Origin: Microbulbifer celer
Lineage (GTDB): Bacteria > Pseudomonadota > Gammaproteobacteria > Pseudomonadales > Cellvibrionaceae
Assembly (NCBI RefSeq): GCF_020991125.1
Contig: NZ_CP087715.1
Span: 2,197,501 to 2,261,500 of the forward strand
DNA length: 64,000 nt
Direction of reading: 5' to 3'
Shown here in pieces: positions 1-11,184 of this stretch; within the stretch, counting starts at the first letter, position 1, and every line of letters begins with the position of its first letter. Below the pieces are notes generated by a model that made no database searches, was not told where the DNA came from, and saw only the letters and a program-made list of their open reading frames with translations. Both the position numbers and the translations under genes were made by a program.

Positions 1-315
1 GGGCGGCGCGATCCCGGCGTTGTTGACCGCGACATCCAGGCACCCGAACTGCTCCCTCGCCAACGCCACCATCGCTCCGCAATCCGTCTCCGAAGTCACA
101 TCACACCGAATTGCGGCTACGGACACACCGTTGCCACCCAGCTTTTCCACCAGGGTATCCAGAGGGGTTTCATTAATATCCCCCAGCACCAGACTGGCAC
201 CACGCCGCCCCAGCTCTTCTGCCAACAGGGCACCAAAGCCGCTGGCGGCGCCGGTAATCAGTACAACCTTGTCGGTAAAATCCAATAGCGGATCGCGTTG
301 AAATTTCGCAGTCAT
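1..315 (-). CDS. SDR family oxidoreductase, N-terminal part (runs off the window)
   Basis: Only the first 105 codons are present; the gene continues beyond base 1. Translation starts ATG at 315, and its A-T-G overlaps the TAA stop of the upstream SDR gene (TAATG), so the two are translationally coupled. A Rossmann dinucleotide-binding motif TGAASGFG lies at residues 21-28, an acidic residue follows the second strand (LVLGDIN), suggesting NAD preference, and the structural NNAG motif is near residue 100. The catalytic Ser-Tyr-Lys region is outside the window. It is the last visible gene of a leftward operon with a second SDR, a kinase-like protein, an acyl-CoA dehydrogenase and a phosphatase, so a 3-hydroxyacyl-CoA or alcohol oxidation step is likely; substrate cannot be read from the sequence. 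Confidence 0.85.
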   Translation of the reverse strand, partial: MTAKFQRDPLLDFTDKVVLITGAASGFGALLAEELGRRGASLVLGDINETPLDTLVEKLGGNGVSVAAIRCDVTSETDCGAMVALAREQFGCLDVAVNNAGIAPP

Positions 316-1091
316 TACAGACCTCCGCAAGACGTCAGGCCACCGTCCACCACGATGCACTCACCATTGGTGTAGCTCGAGGCATCGGATACCAGGTACA
401 GCACCGTGCCGGCCATCTCTTCCGGCTCGGCGTGTCGGTGCATCGGGATATGACCGATGGCGGCATTGTAAATTTCTTCGTGAGAAAACAGAGCGCCGGC
501 AAATTTTGTTTTGGTGAGTCCCGGCAGCAGCGCATTGACACGAATGTTGAACTGCGCACATTCCTTGGCAAAAGCCTTTGTCATATTCACCACTGCAGCT
601 TTGGTAATGGAATAAATGCCCTGACCAACTCCTGGCTGTAACGCATTAATGGAGGCGGTGTTGACGATGCAGCCACCGCCGTTTTCCCGCATCAACTTTC
701 CACCTTCGACAGAGGCGAAAAAGTATCCTCGGATATTGACATCTACCGTCTTCTGGAAAGCGCCCAGGTCCGTATCGAGAATGTGTCCAAAGTAGGGGTT
801 GGTTGCTGCATTGTTAACCAGAATGTCCAGTTTTCCGAAACGGCTGCGAATCGTGGAAAACAGCTTTTCAATTTCCTCCATATTGCCAATATGACACGGC
901 AGGGCCTCCGCCTTACCACCCGCATCGGTGATCGCGTCCGCGACTGCCTGACAGCCTTCGATCTTGCGGCTGGATACCAGAACGTGAGCGCCCTGCTCTG
1001 CCAGCAGCTTGGCAATGGCTTCTCCAATACCTCGGCTGGCACCGGTCACCAGCGCAACTTTTCCATTCAGATCAAATAATTCAGTTGCCAC
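315..1091 (-). CDS. SDR family oxidoreductase
   Basis: A full-length classical short-chain dehydrogenase/reductase of 258 residues. It shows the cofactor motif TGASRGIG (residues 16-23), an arginine-containing loop after the second strand (SSRK, about 40-43) that would favour NADPH, the NNAA motif at 93-96, catalytic Ser147 and the YSITK catalytic Tyr160/Lys164 pair. The C-terminus ends in the usual INVDGG-like segment (CIVVDGG). It lies between the kinase-like gene (51-base gap) and a second SDR that it overlaps by one base. In this operon it probably oxidises or reduces a hydroxyacyl/ketoacyl intermediate; exact substrate is unknown. Confidence 0.93.
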   Translation of the reverse strand: MATELFDLNGKVALVTGASRGIGEAIAKLLAEQGAHVLVSSRKIEGCQAVADAITDAGGKAEALPCHIGNMEEIEKLFSTIRSRFGKLDILVNNAATNPYFGHILDTDLGAFQKTVDVNIRGYFFASVEGGKLMRENGGGCIVNTASINALQPGVGQGIYSITKAAVVNMTKAFAKECAQFNIRVNALLPGLTKTKFAGALFSHEEIYNAAIGHIPMHRHAEPEEMAGTVLYLVSDASSYTNGECIVVDGGLTSCGGL

Positions 1092-1142
1092 AATCTCTCT
1101 CCAATACTTTGTTCTGTTTTGACTAATCAGTGATGGTTTCCG

Positions 1143-2198
1143 TCACGCCTCTTTGGCAATGACATCCAGTGCCAGCTGGGCGAGCGGCTCAACGAATGCG
1201 CCTAGACGAGCTGCATTTTTGCTCGACGCGTTGCCGTCGGCAGCTCGCTTGGCCACCCCCTGGATAATCGCCGCCAGGCGGAAAAAGCTGAACGCGAGAT
1301 AAAATGCCCAGTTGTCGATACGCTCGATTCCCATACGCGCACAGTAACGCGCCACATACTCCTGCTCAGAAGGGATACCCAGAGCTTTCCGATCAACGCC
1401 CATCAGGCCGGATATATTGCCGCTGTCTGCCGGCATACGCAGTTGCATACATTGATAGGCGAGATCGGCAAACGGATGACCAAGCGTAGAAAGCTCCCAG
1501 TCGAGCACCGCGATGGCACGGGGCTCAGTGGGATGAAACATGATGTTGTCGAGACGATAGTCCCCGTGGACCAGGGCAATACGACCATCATCTTCCGGCA
1601 GGTGCTGCCCCAGCCACTGGATCAGCTGATCCATGGCAGCGATGGGCTGAAGCTCCGAGGCGCGGTACTGCCCCTGCCAACGCTCGAACTGACGTTCAAA
1701 GTAATTACCGGGCTTACCGTAGTCCGTGAGCCCCGCCGCCTCGATTTCGACGCTGTGCAGGGCAGCGAGTACCCGGCTCATTTCCTCATACATGGCGGAG
1801 CGCTGGCTGTTGTCCAGTTCCGGCAATGCCGCGTCCCAGTAGATGCGGCCTTCGCAGTATTCCATCACATAGAACATAGAACCGAGTACGTCACGGTCTT
1901 CGCATAAGTGCATGACTCGCGGGACCGGGACCGCACTGTCCTGTAGTGCGCGCATTACGCGAAACTCGCGATCGACAGCGTGGGCAGATTTGAGGAGTTT
2001 ACCCGGCGGCTGGCGGCGCAGTACGTAGGTTCTTCCCGGTGTCGAAAGTTTAAAAGTGGGGTTCGACTGGCCACCGCTAAACTTGGTGGCAGAAACAGGG
2101 CCGGAAAATCCTTCTACCCGCCCTTTCAGGTAGCTTTCCAGGCGCGCAACGTCCAGTTTATCTACCGGGCTTTCTGACTTCGCGGTTGCTTCGTTCAT
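1143..2198 (-). CDS. APH-fold phosphotransferase family protein (ACAD10/11 kinase-like)
   Basis: A 351-residue aminoglycoside-phosphotransferase-fold protein. The catalytic loop HGDYRLDN and a downstream metal-binding Asp (VLDWELSTLGHP) are intact, so it should be an active small-molecule kinase. The frame can be extended to 2228, but ATG 2198 is preferred: a GGCGGAGG ribosome-binding site sits just upstream and the ATG lies one base after the stop of the acyl-CoA dehydrogenase gene. Proteins of this type are found fused to, or next to, ACAD10/11-type dehydrogenases, and the P. putida levulinate pathway uses a related LvaA kinase that phosphorylates 4-hydroxyacyl-CoA. By analogy this gene may phosphorylate a hydroxyacyl-CoA; it is not an antibiotic-resistance gene on this evidence. 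Confidence 0.88.
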   Translation of the reverse strand: MNEATAKSESPVDKLDVARLESYLKGRVEGFSGPVSATKFSGGQSNPTFKLSTPGRTYVLRRQPPGKLLKSAHAVDREFRVMRALQDSAVPVPRVMHLCEDRDVLGSMFYVMEYCEGRIYWDAALPELDNSQRSAMYEEMSRVLAALHSVEIEAAGLTDYGKPGNYFERQFERWQGQYRASELQPIAAMDQLIQWLGQHLPEDDGRIALVHGDYRLDNIMFHPTEPRAIAVLDWELSTLGHPFADLAYQCMQLRMPADSGNISGLMGVDRKALGIPSEQEYVARYCARMGIERIDNWAFYLAFSFFRLAAIIQGVAKRAADGNASSKNAARLGAFVEPLAQLALDVIAKEA

Positions 2199-2199
2199 A

Positions 2200-3423
2200 T
2201 CACGCCTCCGCCTTTTCCAGTGTGTCAAAATAGGCTGCCAGATTGCGCCCCAACTGCATCATATGTACCTGGTCTGGCCCGTCAGCAAGGCGGATGGTTC
2301 GCGCATAACTGTAGGCTTGAGCAAGGTGGAAGTCCTGCCCCAGCCCCGCAGCGCCATGAATCTGGATCGCGCGATCAATCACCGTACACGCCATTTGCGG
2401 GGCAACAATCTTGATCATGGCGATGAGGTCTCGCGCCGCTTTATTCCCGTGGCGATCCATCTTGTCTGCGGCTTTCAGGGTCAGCAGGCGCGCCTGCTCG
2501 ATCTCACAGGCAGACTTGGCGATATCCTCGCGCACCGATCCCTGCTTGCTCATGGGGCGGCCGAATACCGTCCGCTGCTCGGCACGAGCAGCCATCATTT
2601 CCAACGCCCGCTGCGCCTGGCCAATCAAACGCATACAGTGGTGGATACGGCCGGGGCCAAGACGACCCTGCGCGATTTCAAACCCGCGCCCCTCACCAAG
2701 GATCAGGTTTTCTGCGGGTACGCGGACATTGCTGAATACGACTTCCGCGTGTCCTTCCGGCGCATCGTCGTAACCGAACACGGTCATCGGGCGCTGGATC
2801 TTTACCCCGGGGGTTTTGGTGGGAACCAGAATCTGTGACTGCTGCTGATGACGGTTCGGGTTATCCGGATCAGTCTTGCCCATCACGATCATGATGTCGC
2901 AACGCTTGTTCATCAGGCCACTGATATAGAACTTGTGCCCATTGATAACGTAGTCATCACCATCGCGCACGATTGAGGTTTCAATATTGGTCGCATCGCT
3001 GGACGCCACTCTCGGTTCAGTCATCGCAAATGCGGAGCGAATCTCCCCCCGCAGCAATGGTTCCATCCATTGCTTTTTCTGCTGCTCAGAACCGTACTGG
3101 GCCAGCACCTCCATATTACCCGTATCCGGGGCGCTACAGTTGAAGACTTCCGAGGCAAAAATTGCACGCCCCATTTCCTCCGCCAGCGGGGCGTACTCCA
3201 GGTTGTTCAACCCGGCTCCGTACTTTTCATCGGGCAGAAACAGATTCCACAAACCGGCATCTCGCGCCTTCTGTTTCAGCGCTTCCATGATCGGAGGTTC
3301 CCCCCAACGATCTTCCTGTAACTGCTGGTAATACGTGGCTTCTGCGGGGTATACATGCTCTGCCATAAAGGCCTGCAACCGCGCGAGCAGGTCCTGGACT
3401 TTCTCTGAATATTCAAAGTGCAT
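2200..3423 (-). CDS. Acyl-CoA dehydrogenase family protein (ACAD10/11-like)
   Basis: A 407-residue flavin-dependent acyl-CoA dehydrogenase. N-terminal helical domain to about residue 125, then the FAD-contacting AFAMTEP segment and a beta-domain, then the C-terminal helical domain with [12 protein letters not shown] and [10 protein letters not shown]. Near the end ADGPDQVH replaces the common YEGT region, and [12 protein letters not shown] plus GRIHHCMR are features of the ACAD10/11 subgroup. The frame runs to 3528, but ATG 3423 (MHFEYSEKV) gives the normal family start. It sits 13 bases after the phosphatase gene and one base before the kinase gene. Probable role: dehydrogenation or elimination step on an acyl-CoA in the same pathway as its operon partners. 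Substrate is inferred only. Confidence 0.92.
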   Translation of the reverse strand: MHFEYSEKVQDLLARLQAFMAEHVYPAEATYYQQLQEDRWGEPPIMEALKQKARDAGLWNLFLPDEKYGAGLNNLEYAPLAEEMGRAIFASEVFNCSAPDTGNMEVLAQYGSEQQKKQWMEPLLRGEIRSAFAMTEPRVASSDATNIETSIVRDGDDYVINGHKFYISGLMNKRCDIMIVMGKTDPDNPNRHQQQSQILVPTKTPGVKIQRPMTVFGYDDAPEGHAEVVFSNVRVPAENLILGEGRGFEIAQGRLGPGRIHHCMRLIGQAQRALEMMAARAEQRTVFGRPMSKQGSVREDIAKSACEIEQARLLTLKAADKMDRHGNKAARDLIAMIKIVAPQMACTVIDRAIQIHGAAGLGQDFHLAQAYSYARTIRLADGPDQVHMMQLGRNLAAYFDTLEKAEA

Positions 3424-3436
3424 AATTGATATCGCT

Positions 3437-4108
3437 TCAGCTGTAGGTGATAAATTCTTGCCGCTCGCGGCTTTCCAGATGGGGAACGTGATTGAAGCTG
3501 TGCAGACCAATGCCACTGCGCCCGGCAAAGAACCGGCTGACCGCGGTATTCTTGATCTGCATATTGAGCTCAGTCACGGTGTGCGCAGGCGCGCCGAGAA
3601 TCTGCCGCACCATCATGGCGATGGCGCCGCCGGAACTGATCACGAGTGTTTTGCGCCCCTTGGGCTGGTTGCCGATAAGGCCGAGGGCACCTTCTACCCG
3701 CTGCTCGAATTCAGCCCAGGACTCTGCACCTACGATCTCGTTATTGGCCCAGGCGTGCATTGCCTTTTTGAGAAAGCGGTAATAGTCGGCGCGTTCGGAC
3801 TTTTTCGCCGGCACCGACTGCGGGTCTCGCTCTCCGTAGGCCTGCATCACCCGCAGGAAATCGAATTCATTCAATTGGGGGGAAACTTCCAGGCTATCCG
3901 CCGTCAGTCCGAGTCCTTCACAAATCCCCGTAGCGGTTTCCCGGTGACGCCGTAAATCGCCACACAGAATTCGGTCAAAAGTGGCGCCATCTTCTGCAAA
4001 GTGCTCCCCCAACCAACGGGCCTGACGCCAGCCCAATTCAGAGAGCTGATCGTAATTGTCACTGCCAAAAGATGCCTGGCCGTGGCGAACCACAAATATT
4101 TCCGGCAC
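3437..4108 (-). CDS. Histidine phosphatase family protein
   Basis: 223 residues of the phosphoglycerate-mutase-like (histidine phosphatase) superfamily. The phosphoacceptor motif RHGQ is at residues 8-11 (His9), followed by the typical [16 protein letters not shown] segment, and a second conserved region around SSGGAIAMM late in the protein supplies a residue normally near the active site. It is the first gene of the leftward operon and is divergent from the LysR regulator across a 232-base gap. If the kinase of the operon makes a phosphorylated acyl intermediate, this phosphatase could reverse or complete that chemistry, but the substrate is not evident. Confidence 0.88.
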   Translation of the reverse strand: MPEIFVVRHGQASFGSDNYDQLSELGWRQARWLGEHFAEDGATFDRILCGDLRRHRETATGICEGLGLTADSLEVSPQLNEFDFLRVMQAYGERDPQSVPAKKSERADYYRFLKKAMHAWANNEIVGAESWAEFEQRVEGALGLIGNQPKGRKTLVISSGGAIAMMVRQILGAPAHTVTELNMQIKNTAVSRFFAGRSGIGLHSFNHVPHLESRERQEFITYS

Positions 4109-4264
4109 GGATTCCCCCCCTTCTGCTAAGTCATCGGCACGCTCAGTTCGGCACTCTCGGTTTCACAACCCGGCATTACATCCCGGGTTATTCACGTATA
4201 GGCCTCTGTTAAGAGATAAAACTAACCACTGCGCATAGATCATCAAAGTTTATTATGCGAATAT

Positions 4265-4291
4265 CCAATCATTCACAGTGCGAATGATTGG
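4265..4291. promoter_or_regulatory. Inverted repeat, candidate LysR operator
   Basis: Perfect 10-base arms CCAATCATTC and GAATGATTGG separated by 7 bases. It contains an ATTC-N7-GAAT core, which fits the T-N11-A pattern of LysR-type regulator boxes, and it lies in the divergent promoter region between the LysR gene and the phosphatase/acyl-CoA dehydrogenase operon. Function is inferred from symmetry and position. Confidence 0.55.
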
Positions 4292-4340
4292 AGCCGATAG
4301 TCAGTACCGGGGCCTGGCGCCTCTCAAGTTCGGATTACTT

Positions 4341-5249
4341 ATGCAACTACAACAGATTGACATGAACCTTTTTCCGGTGCTGGACGCGATTTATGCCACC
4401 CGCAACCTCACCCGTGCCGCAGAGCGCCTGCATATCACCCAGCCGGCGGTCAGCAACGCCCTGGCGAGACTGCGTCGCTCTCTCAATGACCAGCTATTCA
4501 TCCGTACACCAGCCGGCATGAGCCCGACGCCGCTGACCGAGAGCATCATGCCGCGGGTCCAGCAGGCCCTGGCACTGCTCGATAGCAGCGTTACCGAGCA
4601 TCAGGAGTTCGAACCAGCCAGTGCTGCCAGGACCCTGCGACTGTCAATGAACGACATGGCGGAAACCCTGTTGCTGCCGCGGCTGCTGGAACATCTGCAA
4701 CACCGGGCACCGGGTATTTCTGTGGAGTCGTTCTATGTTCCGCGGGATCAGCTGGTGAAGGAGCTGGCGGCCAACAGCCTCGATTTTGGGCTGGACATCC
4801 CCATCGTTTCCGCAACCCAACTGGAACAACAGCGCCTGGTGGCGGACCGTTACCTGTGTATGCTGCGCCCGGATCACCCGCTGGCGCAGGCGGACAGCCT
4901 CAATCTGGAACAGTATCTGGCGCTCGAGCACATTCATGTCTCCAGCCGCCGCAGCGGGCCGGGGCTGGCTGATATCGCGCTGAACAAGCTCGGCCGACGA
5001 CGCAAGGTAAAACTGCGTGTCCAGCACTACCGGGTAGCCCCTCTGGTGGTAATGAAAACCGACCTGGCCCTCACCGTACCCGCCAGCCTCGCCCGCCAGT
5101 ACCCCGCCAAACTGTTCGAACTGCCATACCAGATACCACAGATGGACTGGCACCTGTTGTGGCATCGGAGCCAGCATGAAGATCCGGCAAACCGTTGGGT
5201 ACGGGAGCAGCTGGTCGAACTGTTCTGCGGGCCGGGCGCCACGAATTAA
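4341..5249 (+). CDS. LysR family transcriptional regulator
   Basis: 302 residues. The N-terminal winged helix-turn-helix reads NLFPVLDAIYATRNLTRAAE, followed by LHITQPAVSNALARLR, the classic LysR recognition region; the remainder is the periplasmic-binding-protein-like effector domain. An in-frame ATG at 4278 would add 21 residues with no family match, so ATG 4341 is chosen; 4362 is also possible. It is divergent from the phosphatase-led operon, with a 27-base palindrome between them, and upstream of fadH in the same direction. It most likely controls the divergent operon, perhaps also fadH. The effector is unknown. Confidence 0.92.
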   Translation: MQLQQIDMNLFPVLDAIYATRNLTRAAERLHITQPAVSNALARLRRSLNDQLFIRTPAGMSPTPLTESIMPRVQQALALLDSSVTEHQEFEPASAARTLRLSMNDMAETLLLPRLLEHLQHRAPGISVESFYVPRDQLVKELAANSLDFGLDIPIVSATQLEQQRLVADRYLCMLRPDHPLAQADSLNLEQYLALEHIHVSSRRSGPGLADIALNKLGRRRKVKLRVQHYRVAPLVVMKTDLALTVPASLARQYPAKLFELPYQIPQMDWHLLWHRSQHEDPANRWVREQLVELFCGPGATN

Positions 5250-5378
5250 CCCCTCCAGCCGAAGCGAAGGTGCCGCCAGTAAGCGACATATATTAGTGCT
5301 CACTGCGTTGAAGCCACCGCAATCGGTCGAATCGGTCAGTGTCCCCTTCCCCCGCCCTTTGCTATCCTCCGGCAATCT

Positions 5379-7483
<2,105 letters not shown>

Positions 7484-7536
7484 ACGAAGCCATCTGAACC
7501 GAGAGTATCTGGACCGAGAGTAATTGCTGGTCGCTC

Positions 7537-7556
7537 GCGGGGCCTCCCGGCCCCGC
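7537..7556 (+). terminator. GC-rich hairpin between convergent genes
   Basis: Arms GCGGGGCC and GGCCCCGC with a TCCC loop, followed on the plus strand by AATTGTTT, so a weak intrinsic terminator for fadH. The stem is symmetrical and also sits downstream of the leftward HlyD-like gene, but no T-run follows it on that strand. Confidence 0.6.
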
Positions 7557-7592
7557 AATTGTTTGAAGCGCGGGATTTCTCTCGCTGAACTC

Positions 7593-8921
7593 TCACCTTT
7601 CCCGAAGTGCCTCTCCCGCCTGATTGAACGGCTTGATTAAATAGTCGAAAACTGTTTTTGATCCGGTTTTGATATCCACAGTTGCCACCATCCCGGGCAC
7701 AATCGGGAACTCCTTACCCACATCATTCGTCAGTGCATGATTATCGGTAAGAATCTTTACGTGATAATAATAATCCCCGGGCTGCGTTTCGTCCTCGATG
7801 GTGTCTGGCGAGATAATCGTCACTTTTCCGTCCAGCCCACCGTAAACGGAGTAGTCATAGGCAGTAATTTTTACCTTTGCCTTTTGCCCAGGGTGGATAT
7901 AGGCAATATCTCTTGGAGAAATCTTGGCCTCAATCAAAAGCCGGTCGTCCAGAGGAACAATTTCCAATAAGCGTCCGTTTGGAGGTATAACCCCGCCAAT
8001 AGTGGTCACAGAGATGTCTTTGACAATACCCCGAACAGGTGACTTCAATGTCAACCGGGTCAATGAATCTGACCGCCCTATCACTACCGAGCTCAGCGCT
8101 TCAACTTCAGCGCTCACATTCGCCAGCTCTTCTCGGGCACTGACCATATACTGTGAACGCGTTTCTTTAATTTTAAGTTCCAGTTCAGACTTCTGGCGAC
8201 TGAGGCGCAGTACTTCCACATTACTGGCAGCACCAGACTGGACCAGCTCTCGGGTAATAGCCAGCTCACTTTCCACCAGGTCAAGAGACTCTTTAAGGCT
8301 ACCTAATGATTCACGCAGACTTGACTGCCGAGTTTGATAGAGCTTTCTCTCTTTTGAGATCAACTCCTCAAATGGCAGCAATTCCTTGGGGAAGGCTAAC
8401 GGAATACCATTCACTTCCGCTGTCAAGCGCGCAGCGCTGGCAACTGCGGCACGGTATCTTGCTTTGCCTTCCTGCACATTGGATCGGATTTTCGTCGGAT
8501 CCAATTGCGCGAGCACCTCCCCCTTCTCGACAATATCTCCTTCTATAACCCGCAACTCCTTCAGAATACCTCCTTCCAGAGACTGAATGATCTGTGCACG
8601 AGAGGTTGGAATCACCTTTCCCGCGCCGGTAGATACCTCGTCAACAATTGCGAAGTAGGACCACGTGATCAAACTCGCTATCAGCAAGAAAAAAAACCAG
8701 ACGATACGCTTCGACTTTGTTAATCGAACGTCGTCAAACTCTTCACTGAAGTGCGCACCAGCATTCTGAAAGTCGGCCTCCAGGATTGCAATACTTTCCG
8801 CAGAGTAGACATCATCCGCCACATTACTGATCGCGGATGGCCGAGACGCGCTTTCACCATTCGATTCCTCACCGGGCTTACTACTGTTGGAACTATTTTG
8901 ATATCTTTTCTCGTCTGCCAT
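7593..8921 (-). CDS. HlyD/LapC-type type I secretion periplasmic adaptor
   Basis: 442 residues. A cytoplasmic N-terminus rich in Ser/Asn/Glu precedes one transmembrane segment (about residues 73-93). Then come a lipoyl-like half (GGILKELRVIEGDIVEKGEVLAQLDPT), a long coiled-coil hairpin (about 170-290) and the C-terminal beta-barrel part (PRDIAYIHPGQKAKVKITAYDYSVYG split over the D-domain). This is the membrane-fusion component linking the inner-membrane ABC transporter with the TolC-like channel. ATG 8921 has a GGGAGAG ribosome-binding site and follows the ABC gene by 18 bases, so it is the last gene of the secretion operon. Confidence 0.94.
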   Translation of the reverse strand: MADEKRYQNSSNSSKPGEESNGESASRPSAISNVADDVYSAESIAILEADFQNAGAHFSEEFDDVRLTKSKRIVWFFFLLIASLITWSYFAIVDEVSTGAGKVIPTSRAQIIQSLEGGILKELRVIEGDIVEKGEVLAQLDPTKIRSNVQEGKARYRAAVASAARLTAEVNGIPLAFPKELLPFEELISKERKLYQTRQSSLRESLGSLKESLDLVESELAITRELVQSGAASNVEVLRLSRQKSELELKIKETRSQYMVSAREELANVSAEVEALSSVVIGRSDSLTRLTLKSPVRGIVKDISVTTIGGVIPPNGRLLEIVPLDDRLLIEAKISPRDIAYIHPGQKAKVKITAYDYSVYGGLDGKVTIISPDTIEDETQPGDYYYHVKILTDNHALTNDVGKEFPIVPGMVATVDIKTGSKTVFDYLIKPFNQAGEALRER

Positions 8922-8939
8922 ACGAACTCTCCCGGGATA

Positions 8940-11096
8940 TCAGGTTACCTTTTCGCGACTCTTCGCTTCACGGGATGACTCTGCCAACTGTCTCAGCGCG
9001 GCATCTTTGGGCGCATCCAGAATTATTCTTCCGTTATCCACCACGATAATACGGTCAACCAACTGCAGTGTGCTGCTTCTATGCGTTGCCAGAACCAGTG
9101 TTCGCCCCTCGAGCCAACGCTGTAGCTTTGCTATGAAACGCTTCTCAGTCACTTCATCCAGAGAAGCGGTAGGCTCATCCAGCAGTACAATATTGGGCTC
9201 ACGTATAAACAGCCGGGCAAGTAGCAATGACTGCCTCTGCCCACCTGACAGCCCAAGACCGCCTTCCAATATCTGATGATCGAGACCTGTAGGTAGCTTG
9301 CGGACAAACTCCAGAGCTCCTGACATGTCCAGTGCAGCTAGAATTTCACGGTCTGTCGCTCCTGGCGCACCCAGAGTTACATTTTCGCGGATGGTGCCGT
9401 GGAACAGCGCTGCATTCTGTGTCAGCAACCCGATATCCCGCCGCGTGTCCGCGGGGTCTATGTGTGCAAGACTGATACCTTCCAGGATGACTTCTCCACT
9501 GGCAGCCTCCAGCAACCCGGACAGCGCCTGAAGTAAGGTCGACTTACCGGCACCATTCCTGCCCAGTACTGCAACATTTTCCCCGGAGTTTATCCTGAGA
9601 CTAGCAACTTCGAGGGCCGTGACTTCGCTGTGTGCGTCGTGTTTGAACGTCGCCTGCCGAATAGAAAAATTGCCAGTTATATTGGGTACATGGACCCTTT
9701 TACTGCCTTCAGGGTGATCGACCGGAAGCTGCATTATTTTATCCACGCCCTCCAGCGCAACTTTCGCCTGCTGCCAGCGGCTCAGAACCTGAGTGAGTTG
9801 TGCCATGGGGGCCATCATGCGGGAGCCGAGAATGGACGCCGCTACCAAAGAGCCCGTCGTCAGATCGCCGGCCATCACGAGCGGTGCACCGAGCAAGACA
9901 ATGACAGCAAACACCGAAGATTGAACGTTGTGCGTCCACGTCACCAGTTTACCCACCAGGTTGCGAAGTTTGAGGTTGGCCTCCGCGGTTACCGCGTTGA
10001 AGTGATTCCACTGTTGCTGAAAGCGCTGCTCCGCCTGCAACCCCTTGATATCCTCCATCCCTTGTATGCTCTCGACCAACATCGCGTTACGCAGTGATGA
10101 TTCCCGCATCGATTCAGCGGCGAGTTCCGCCAGCTTCCCTTGCGCAAGCAGCCCCGGCACCAGCAGCAGTACCAGCGCGCACAGAGGCACCAGCGCCAAT
10201 GGCCCGGCGATGTACCACATGACGAAGAGAAACAGGAAGAAAAATGGCATATCCGCCATTCCCAGAACGGTGGTGGATGTCACCATTTCTCTGACACGTT
10301 CAAGTTCCCGAATCTGGGAAATAAACGTGCCGGTAGACTTTGGCTTACTGCTATTGCGCAGCCTGACCGCATGGCCGTACACCAAATCGGAAACCCGGAC
10401 ATCTGCGCGCTTGCCGAGCAGGTCCGTAATTCGCATCCGATTTACGCGCATGATGAAGTCGAATAGCACCGCGATCATCACGCCACTGAAGAGTACATAA
10501 AGCGTCGGTGTAGATTCTGCCGGTATTACCCGGTCGTATACCTGCTTGGAGAAAAGAATGCCCGCCAAAGTCAGAATATTGGCAATCGTTGTCGCGATGA
10601 TTACGTGTCCATATGGCTTCAGATCACGAAGTACAATGGCTCGAAACCAGTGCTTTTCAGGTGGTTTTACATAATCATCGACACGCAGGTCGGACACGTT
10701 TTTCGAGGGACGCAGGACAACAACCGTGCTTACCTGTTCTTCCAGAATCGCGACCGTTGTCGAACTCGACGCGCCTTCATCACCACCAAAGGTGATTGAA
10801 ACCTGCCCCTCGGCATCCACTCGCTCAAGAACACCGACCTGTCCACCCTTGAACTGAACAACGATGGGCAAACGCCAGGGACTGATCATGGAAGCATCAA
10901 ACTGGGTAAAGCGTGCAACCAGTCCCGTTTGTCTGGCAATACTTCGTATTGCCCGCTCAGAGCCTCCATCTTTTACCAGCTGCGAAGAGATCCGCACATT
11001 TTCTGCAGAGTATTCAAGGCGATAGTGGTTCGCGACCGTTAGTATAGCGGCGAGCCAGGTGTTGTATTCACTACCGCTTCGATTTTGTTTACTCAT
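8940..11096 (-). CDS. Type I secretion ABC transporter, permease/ATPase (LapB/HlyB-type)
   Basis: 718 residues. The N-terminal 125 or so residues are a C39-peptidase-like domain in which the catalytic Cys region is replaced (NTWLAAILTVANHY), so it should bind the substrate and not cleave it, as in HlyB and LapB. A six-helix ABC membrane domain follows, then the ATPase with Walker A GRNGAGKST, signature LSGGQRQ and Walker B IVLLDEPTA. The frame extends to 11168, but ATG 11096 has an AGGAGA site and the normal family start. It lies between the TolC-like and HlyD-like genes. Absence of the C39 cysteine argues against a double-glycine bacteriocin exporter and for a large adhesin or repeat-protein exporter. 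Confidence 0.94.
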   Translation of the reverse strand: MSKQNRSGSEYNTWLAAILTVANHYRLEYSAENVRISSQLVKDGGSERAIRSIARQTGLVARFTQFDASMISPWRLPIVVQFKGGQVGVLERVDAEGQVSITFGGDEGASSSTTVAILEEQVSTVVVLRPSKNVSDLRVDDYVKPPEKHWFRAIVLRDLKPYGHVIIATTIANILTLAGILFSKQVYDRVIPAESTPTLYVLFSGVMIAVLFDFIMRVNRMRITDLLGKRADVRVSDLVYGHAVRLRNSSKPKSTGTFISQIRELERVREMVTSTTVLGMADMPFFFLFLFVMWYIAGPLALVPLCALVLLLVPGLLAQGKLAELAAESMRESSLRNAMLVESIQGMEDIKGLQAEQRFQQQWNHFNAVTAEANLKLRNLVGKLVTWTHNVQSSVFAVIVLLGAPLVMAGDLTTGSLVAASILGSRMMAPMAQLTQVLSRWQQAKVALEGVDKIMQLPVDHPEGSKRVHVPNITGNFSIRQATFKHDAHSEVTALEVASLRINSGENVAVLGRNGAGKSTLLQALSGLLEAASGEVILEGISLAHIDPADTRRDIGLLTQNAALFHGTIRENVTLGAPGATDREILAALDMSGALEFVRKLPTGLDHQILEGGLGLSGGQRQSLLLARLFIREPNIVLLDEPTASLDEVTEKRFIAKLQRWLEGRTLVLATHRSSTLQLVDRIIVVDNGRIILDAPKDAALRQLAESSREAKSREKVT

Positions 11097-11184
11097 GCCT
11101 GCTCTCCTGGAATCTCTTCTAGTGGTCCAAACCGGTAACGGCCCCTGCGATACTCTGGGGTTTGCCACCGAACACTCGAGAACT

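Noticed and set aside
1143-2198. Aminoglycoside resistance kinase
   Set aside because: APH fold only; operon with an ACAD10/11-like dehydrogenase and SDRs points to acyl-CoA metabolism.
8940-11096. Bacteriocin exporter with C39 protease
   Set aside because: The catalytic cysteine region of C39 is absent and no double-glycine leader peptide gene is nearby.
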